A stretch of DNA of 64,000 bases, taken from NCBI RefSeq assembly GCF_002775205.1, contig NC_036450.1, positions 27,182,288-27,246,287 on the forward strand. The letters are read 5' to 3'. This DNA comes from Xiphophorus maculatus. Lineage: Eukaryota > Chordata > Actinopteri > Cyprinodontiformes > Poeciliidae. The translations under genes were made by a program, and so were the position numbers. Numbering within the stretch: the stretch's first letter is position 1; each line of letters opens with the position of its first letter. The notes under the pieces are model-generated. The model saw only the letters and a list, made by a program, of their open reading frames with translations, was not told where the DNA came from and did not search any database. Of this stretch, positions 59,401 through 64,000 are shown in pieces.

Positions 59401-62400
59401 AGCATGTCAATGTTCTTCTTAGGCCTCTAATGAGCCATCATTTGATCCAGGTGTGTTAAACCAGGGATAGAACTAAAACATGTAGAATGCCAGGCCTCGA
59501 GGATTGACTTTGGGCACCACTGTCCTGCTGTATCAAATCGATATAGGAATAACAGAGAGTTGGCCACTTTAAGGTAAAAACAACAAACAGCTTCCAGTCC
59601 GGGGGGGCGCACGGCTGACTCTGTGGGTGTGCAATGCCCGCCCATGCTGCTGTGCCTGCACTCAGATGTTCTGAATTCAGAAGCAAGAAGAGTCATACAA
59701 AACCACAACAAATCATCCAGCCTTTCTATAAGTGCTTCTAGGCATAGTAATCTTACTTTATGTAAACATTTTAATTTAAAAAAGTATTCCAGCTCAGTTT
59801 CAGTTCGGTCTCTGTGCAGAGCTGGCCGCTGTAGACCTGGGGTTTGCTTCCATCTCTTCAGTCGTCTCAGATTCAACAATATGCAAGAGTTTCAGGTTCC
59901 ACAGCTGCTGCGGATGCCACTACAGGTACACACTACCTTTATATTTATCAGTACAGCAACAACTCTGAGCAGTGCTTTTATTTGCTCCTAATATGATACA
60001 ATCATGTGGAAGTGTGAAATGTTGTGGTGATGGCTATTCAGGTTACTCAGCAGATTAAAAGTCTATAGTAGGAACATTTTCAGAAAAATGCAGGGTTAAA
60101 ACATATTTGCTTACAGCGGGCCCCTTACAAGGAATGTCATGTCTAGAGATTTTTTCTAGGATGTAAAAAGTGCTCTAAATTACTAGAAAATGTGAAAAGC
60201 TGAGTCATGAAAAATGAAGAATAAACTCTGATAGTGAGAGTTTGGAGGATTTTAGCAGTTGTTCGCAGGTCATGCAAACTCAGAAACTCTAGAACAGACA
60301 GGGCATCATTGTGCATCAACAGAAAGGTATCATTGTGTTTTTCAGGAATTGTGTCTACAGACCAAGCTGTTGGCTCCTTCATCCTGCCCCGTTGCTGAAT
60401 TCTTATCTAAAGCTCCACAGCCACCTCCCACACATGCAATCCAGAGTGCTGTCCAGATGCTAAAAGTAAAATGTTTTTCCCAAGGTCTATCATTCTACTG
60501 ATAATGAAGTGGCTGTGAATGCATGCTAATGAGCCGGTGTGCCCACTAATGTATTCCAGCCTGTAAAGGTGCATTGCTTTTGCCAACCTTTCTCTCAGAC
60601 AATAGATGCTCTGGACCAGAATGAAGACTTAACCGACCTGGGCTTCCACCTGGCTGATCTACCTGTGGAGCCCCACCTGGGCAAAATGGTGTTGTGCGCT
60701 GTTGTGCTCAAGTGTCTGGACCCCATTCTCACCATTGCCTGTACTCTGGCCTATCGTGACCCTTTTACCCTCCCTGCTGAAAGCTCCCAGAAAAGAGCTG
60801 CTCTGCAGAGCCGCAAACGTTTCACGTCCAACACCTTCAGTGACCACATGGCCCTGCTCAGAGCTTTCCAGGTACAGATGTTTGCCTTTTTCACTACTGA
60901 TGCTAAATCTTTTTCTTATTCACAATTGAAAATAAAGTACAAGGGGAATACCAACAAATTAACAATGTAGTAAAAACAAATAATTATTTCTTTCTGGCTA
61001 AAAAGAATGCTCTCATTAAAGTTGTTGTGTATTGTAAGTTTTATTATTATTATTAGGAATTTGTGTTTCAACTTTGAAAGTGTGTTTAAACTCAGAATGT
61101 AAATAAATTCAACCTAAAACAAATGATTTTGGCTGAGCTTAGGACAGAAGTCAGAAATTTGTGCTTTTTCTTTTTTTTAAAACATGAAACAACTGAAGTT
61201 TACTTCTTTAGTCTGCTGTAAGACACATGCTGGGAGACACATGACCAAACCCACACAAAATGTATCAAATCACAGTAGACATACAGTATTATTGAGCTGA
61301 AGAGTAGCAATGGACCACAGATCTCATAAAAAATACTTGAGAGTGATTTACAGCAGTTAATCTTTTCCAAACTAAAACAACACATGATGCCTGAAAGCCT
61401 TTAAATATGTCAGATAGGCTGCAGCTTTCCATCTCTACATGGCTGGCCAGGACATCGCCAAATGTTTTACGGAACTAATGTGTTAATCCTTCTCATCTAC
61501 TGTGGCGAAGGCAGCCAGTAAAGAGTAAAGGGTCAGTGAGGTTATTTATGATGTGACAAAAGCCTCCAGAATACTTTTGTGCTAAACAGCACAGATGTGG
61601 ACTTGGGTCATGTGCGTTGGAGTCGAGGGATACATTCAAAATTTCAATTTCACCAAATCACAATTCAAAATGTCAACTTCATCAAATCAAAATTCAAAAT
61701 GATAATTTCATCAAGATTTTAGTTGAGTCTAAAGTCATTTAGACTCAACTAAAATCTTGATGAAATTGTCATTTTGAATGAGTCATTAATTTCTACCAAT
61801 GACTCATGACTTCATGGTAATTTTACCCCTTCAACTTGAAAAGACTCGATTTCTTACACCAAACAAAAAGTGTGTTGCAAAGAGAAACTGTCCCAGACGT
61901 GTTATCCAGTTACATTAATAGTGACGTACCCTGGGAAGAGATGAGGTCCACCATACCAACTATTAGTAGTCTTTCCAATCTCTGCTCTAATTTGATGAAA
62001 ATATGTCAAGCTGAGCTGAATGTCAGTGGGAGAAATTTAAACCTCCCTTGTGTTAGGCATGGCAGAAAGCTCGCAGTGAAGGCTGGGAGAGATCCTTCTG
62101 TGAAAGGAACTTCCTGTCCCAGTCTACCATGGACATGATTCTTGGCATGAGGACACAACTGTTAGGACAACTTCGTGCTATTGGTGAGTTTGACTTTTAT
62201 TTTCCTCTCATTTTATTCATACTCTGCAAAGTGTTAGAATCAAATGAAAACCACTGAACAGTGACAGCAAAAATACTTAAAATACAGTACTTAAAATGTA
62301 ATTTGAGGTTTTTTGCATCTTTTCTCTAGGAACACTTTGTGTGATCTTAAGTTAATGGTGTATGTGGATATTTATGTCGAACTGTCTGATCTGAACTTTG

Positions 62401-62998
62401 GTGTCGTAGTATTATTGTGGGGAACTGTTTCACACAGTTGCCCTGCGACAGACTGGTGACCTGTCCAGGGTGTACCCTGCCTCTCGCCCAGAACGTTAGC
62501 TGGAGATAGGCACCAGCAGCCCTCCCGATCCCTCTAAGGGACAAGTGTTAGAAAATGGATGGATGGATGTTTCACACAGTAAATAATTAATTTTAAATTT
62601 TCAAGCATTTTTGACTTTTTACTTGAGAAGGGACATCAAAAATTCAGAATTGGCAATAGTTTACCTTAGAAATGTTCCTCCTGTCCATTTCTTTGTGTTT
62701 TAGCCCCTGGCATGTTGACATATGCAATATTTATAAATTTTATAAGCACTTAGGTTATTTTTGCTAATGGAGCCTTTTCTTTGGTCGGCCAGGTTTTGTG
62801 CGCGCCCGTGGGGGCAGCGACATCCGTGATGTTAATCTAAACTCTGAAAACTGGGCTGTCGTGAAAGCAGCCCTGGTGGCTGGAATGTATCCAAACATGG
62901 TTCATGTCAACAAGAAGACCTCTTTGCTCTCCAGTAACAGAGAGAAGAAGGTTCATTTCCATCCTACATCAGTCCTGAGCCAGCTGCAGTTGAAGGAG
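38453..62998 (+). CDS. ythdc2: YTH domain-containing protein 2 (3'-5' RNA helicase), 3' part off window
   Basis: m6A-binding RNA helicase needed for the mitosis-to-meiosis switch, acting with MEIOC and XRN1 in germ-cell cytoplasm. 22 exons: 38453-38612, 40202-40292, 40568-40764, 41015-41217, 41771-41937, 42743-42845, 43119-43275, 44668-44775, 44856-45001, 48659-48794, 49459-49585, 49812-49877, 52572-52750, 55265-55361, 56048-56135, 56321-56401, 56502-56584, 59820-59925, 60346-60465, 60599-60871, 62057-62183, 62793-62998; 1007 codons in phase. R3H region about 35-115, Walker A GETGSGKT (208-215), DEVH (308-311), SSAALD, ankyrin repeats (about 490-553) between the RecA lobes, motif VI QRKGRAGR, then HA2. 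Human has 1430 residues; the YTH domain is beyond the window. The start codon is the first ATG after an acceptor, so an upstream coding exon is possible. The exon 9 donor looks like GC. Confidence 0.93.
38670..39012. mobile_element. Solo LTR with perfect 5-bp target duplication
   Basis: 343 bp starting TGTCATGTTCTGTG and ending ACTCATGACA (TG...CA termini with inverted TGTCATG/CATGACA), flanked on both sides by CTTAT (38665-38669, 39013-39017). Consistent with an LTR-retrotransposon that recombined to a solo LTR, probably Ty3/Gypsy-like. In ythdc2 intron 1. Confidence 0.8.
40459..40492. repeat. (TA)n microsatellite with flanking direct repeat
   Basis: TA-rich tract in ythdc2 intron 2. The 14-base sequence TACCACAACAGCAT occurs on both sides (about 40447-40460 and 40491-40504), suggesting local duplication. 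A GT/CGTA tract follows. Confidence 0.8.
42440..42670. mobile_element. Tc1-like terminal fragment
   Basis: Contains ATTTCATGTGATAAGCCAAC, CCAAAGTACC and ATATAAAAATCTGAAAC, degraded versions of the terminal sequence of common fish Tc1 elements. No transposase. In ythdc2 intron 5, just before exon 6. Confidence 0.5.
45102..47591 (-). mobile_element. Outer hAT-type element interrupted by its own family member
   Basis: Termini TAGGCCTGTCGCGATAAAC and ...GCTATCGTGACAGGCCTA are flanked by TTGACACC (45094-45101) and CTGACACC (47592-47599), an 8-bp duplication matching 7 of 8. The element itself is 45102-45143 plus 46414-47591 (about 1.2 kb); the rest is a second copy inserted in opposite orientation. 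No transposase frame, so non-autonomous. Lies in ythdc2 intron 9. Confidence 0.85.
45144..46405 (+). mobile_element. Inner hAT-type element, inverted relative to its host copy
   Basis: 1262 bp from TAGGCCTGTCACGATAGC to TTTATCGCGACAGGCCTA. Flanks CGTACGAT (45136-45143) and TGTGTGAT (46406-46413) agree at 5 of 8 positions, all differences being transitions. With the outer copy it forms a ~2.4-kb imperfect palindrome. Confidence 0.85.
47600..48650. other. Rest of ythdc2 intron 9, nothing assigned
   Basis: AT-rich. A good splice donor (GAAACG|GTGAGT, 48516) exists but no matching upstream exon is convincing. Confidence 0.4.
50163..50720 (+). mobile_element. Internally deleted third copy of the same hAT-type family
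   Basis: Begins TAGACCTGTCACGATAAC and ends TTTATCATGACAGGCCTA, with internal blocks shared with 45144-46405 (CAAATTTTGCT, ACTAATTGTCTCAAAAATGA, AAGAACACTTAACACTGG) but about 700 bases missing. Flanking octamers do not match well. In ythdc2 intron 12. Confidence 0.8.
50770..50885 (+). mobile_element. RTE-type retroposon 3' end
   Basis: Shares ATGCAATGGACTGGCGACCT, CCTGCCTCTCACCAG and GATGAGCACCAGC with 13195 and 62440, ending TGGATGGATTGATG. Non-coding, in ythdc2 intron 12. Confidence 0.65.
51440..51620. mobile_element. Possible hAT-like fragment
   Basis: Begins CAGGGGTGGTGAACTTGCGG followed by repeated GCGGCTCTTTGA/GCAGCTCTTTGA blocks, reminiscent of vertebrate hAT ends. No right end or duplication found. 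Confidence 0.3.
52024..52100. mobile_element. Fragment of the CTCCAGTCC hAT MITE
   Basis: CAGGTGTCAAACTCCAGTCC through TAGTTTTTAGATGTGCCACA matches the left half of the element at 20263-20488. The right half is missing. Confidence 0.65.
53818..54959. mobile_element. hAT-like element (GTGCACCGAT family) carrying a LINE fragment
   Basis: The left end AGGGGTGCACCGATTGC and the right end ATCGGTGCACTCCT are inverted repeats. The interior from about 54100 to 54840 is an unrelated LINE relic (listed separately). Same family as 17678-18081. No target duplication visible. In ythdc2 intron 13. Confidence 0.45.
54100..54840 (-). mobile_element. L2-like LINE fragment (reverse transcriptase)
   Basis: The minus-strand frame 54811-54503 reads [20 protein letters not shown], then [20 protein letters not shown] and KYANDTAII, where active elements have YADDT. 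Broken by stops and a damaged active site. The following part (54500-54290) is C-terminal. Confidence 0.7.
56224..56262. repeat. (TA)n microsatellite
   Basis: TA repeat interrupted by CTG in ythdc2 intron 15. Confidence 0.85.
57304..57923 (-). mobile_element. Probable solo LTR
   Basis: On the minus strand it starts TGTTACAGTCACTGACC and ends GGGGTTGTAATA. Flanks GCAAG (57299-57303) and GCAGG (57924-57928) fit a 5-bp duplication with one change, and the uninterrupted repeat at 26465 reads straight across this point. About 620 bp; no coding content. Confidence 0.55.
58229..58282. mobile_element. Palindromic MITE-like hairpin, perfect 25-bp arms
   Basis: Arms 58229-58253 (starting AGTACAGACCAAAAG) and 58258-58282 are exact reverse complements around a 4-nt loop. 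This short palindrome is common in vertebrate genomes as a minimal transposon end-to-end product. Confidence 0.75.
58700..58865 (+). repeat. Retroposon fragment (family of 305-520)
   Basis: Contains AAGTTTATTTGTGTAGCACA, AGTTTCAAAGTGCTTTACAT and the later GAGTGCCATCATCAAAATCA, matching the copy at 305 over its length. Sits inside the hAT element at 57949-59165. Confidence 0.6.
59320..59522. mobile_element. hAT MITE (CAGGGGTGCCCAAAGTC family)
   Basis: 203 bp from CAGGGGTGCCCAAAGTCGGT to GACTTTGGGCACCACTG, inverted ends. The flanking octamers TTCCACTG and TCCTGCTG agree at five positions, and the copy at 26465 lacks the insert at this point. Confidence 0.7.
61692..61779. other. Long hairpin, 42-bp arms with one mismatch
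   Basis: Arms 61692-61733 and 61738-61779 are reverse complements at 41 of 42 positions around a 4-nt loop (GTCA). A degraded direct copy of the outer arm precedes it (61664-61690). In ythdc2 intron 20; probably a MITE relic. Confidence 0.8.
62440..62575 (+). mobile_element. RTE-type retroposon 3' end with (GGAT)n tail
   Basis: CTGCGACAGACTGGTGACCT, CTGCCTCTCGCCCAGAACGT and GAGATAGGCACCAGCAGCCC, ending AAAATGGATGGATGGATG. The best preserved of three copies (also 13195, 50770). In ythdc2 intron 21. Confidence 0.75.
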
Positions 62999-64000
62999 GT
63001 AGGAATTTAATTTTGCCAACACCGAAACACAAAATCAAAGAGAGAAAGTTCACATGGAGCTGCCGCTCTGTTTTTGATGTGTTTAAGGCTTAAAGCACTG
63101 TTGCCTTGCAGCAAGAAAGTCCTGGGTTAGAATCCCTGTCTGGGTTCGTCTCTGCATGGAATTGGCATGTTCTCCCTATGCATGCAAAAATGACTTTCAA
63201 ATTAATTGAATTGTCCATCACCCAACAACAGCACTGCTCCAGTACTCTGCGACAGAGCATTATAAGATCAGCTTACATCTGCATGACTCACCAGCTCTGT
63301 TCCTACACTGAGAAATTTTCCACCCGCCCTGTCAGACATACACTCAGAATTACATAAAACTTCACTAACCTAAATCAATTTCACACCCAAAAGTCAGATA
63401 GTGTTTAGCAACTTAACTTACCTTGATATGTTTTTTTCAGATTCGACGGTGGATTTTTGAAAACTAGAAGTTCATGCTTTCAGGGAGGCAAAGAGGGCAC
63501 TGGAATCTCCAGGAGTTGTTTTTTGACCCAATTAACTCGAATAAATCTTTTAAATAAGGCCATGGGTGACACAGATCTCCTGGAGGACTACCATTGGTGG
63601 ACTCCGTTTTGGGTTTTAATGATTCTGCAGGTGTCACGTACCCGCCTTGCTCTTCTTGAAGGAGGGCCTAACTATACTTTCTCGCTTTACAGTGGTTCAG
63701 AGCACCAACTCCCCTCTCGCCGTTGGTCACTTTCAAACTAATGAACAAATAAAAAAAGCACAATGTGACTTGGATGTAATGTGTAACGAAATGCTGCATA
63801 GAAATGTAGTTAAGTTGAAAGTACAGGTACTTACTGTACTGTAAAATGTAATGGAGTAAAAATCAAAAGTACCAACGATTAAATCCTCTCAAGTAAAGTA
63901 CAGATACATGAAAAATGTAATCAAGTACATCCCACCACAGACAAAACCACTAGATTCACTTCCTCCCCATCTGTATCCCTCTGATTTTTGTAACATTCTT
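62999..64000. other. Start of ythdc2 intron 22 / window end
   Basis: No further exon matching the conserved ythdc2 sequence was found. An acceptor at 63440 would add only nine codons (IRRWIFEN and stop). The frame at 63457-63741 resembles nothing I know. Confidence 0.4.
63087..63188 (+). mobile_element. Fragment of a tRNA-like/LINE-associated fish repeat
   Basis: CTGTTGCCTTGCAGCAAGAA, GTCCTGGGTTAGAATCCC (B-box-like) and TGGCATGTTCTCCCTATGCA form a well-known fish repeat module. No tail present. Confidence 0.55.

Larger units (their letters stand above)
57241..59656. repeat. Copy of the 365-bp repeat, split by three insertions
   Basis: The pieces 57241-57303, 57924-57948, 59166-59319 and 59523-59656 together align in order with 26465-26830. 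Between them sit a solo LTR, a 1.2-kb hAT element and a 203-bp MITE. All lie in ythdc2 intron 17. Confidence 0.7.

Overview
The window is vertebrate nuclear DNA from a teleost fish, probably a spiny-rayed one; I cannot name the genus. Support comes from short, conserved, phase-consistent exons separated by introns full of typical fish repeats (L2- and RTE-type retroposons, Tc1-like relics, hAT elements and MITEs, solo LTRs). There are no bacterial operons, viral genomes or CRISPR arrays. Almost all long open frames that are not exons are transposon relics or chance.

Four host genes can be followed exon by exon. (1) 535-7189, minus strand: psmb10, the inducible trypsin-like beta-2i proteasome subunit; seven coding exons are present and the last lies left of the window. 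(2) 10629-13713, plus: cenpa, the centromeric histone H3 variant, complete in four coding exons, with a likely non-coding first exon and a cell-cycle-type promoter near 9000-9149. (3) 16539-32320, plus: dcp2, the mRNA decapping Nudix hydrolase, complete in eleven exons (393 codons). Its second intron has the features of a minor-spliceosome (U12, AT-AC) intron. (4) 38453-62998, plus: ythdc2, the R3H/DEAH helicase/ankyrin/YTH protein of the meiotic m6A programme. Twenty-two coding exons (1007 codons) are present; the OB-fold end and YTH domain lie to the right.

The genes do not form an operon. dcp2 and ythdc2 both act on mRNA fate and are also neighbours in human 5q22, so that half is conserved synteny. 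cenpa and psmb10 are on other chromosomes in human, so a synteny junction lies between about 13.7 and 16.5 kb.

Repeats fill the introns. The most structured are: a hAT-type element inserted in opposite orientation into another copy of itself (45102-47591); a multi-layer nest in ythdc2 intron 17 (57241-59656) holding a solo LTR, a 1.2-kb hAT element and a MITE; a solo LTR with perfect 5-bp duplications (38670-39012); a broken L2-type LINE in dcp2 intron 8 (22603-25029); and an unusual repeat made of two direct copies plus one inverted copy (29125-29586). I found no wholly new gene system. The observations most worth checking are the U12 intron, a GC-AG intron in ythdc2, the self-nested hAT pair and a possible antisense terminal exon inside dcp2 intron 1.
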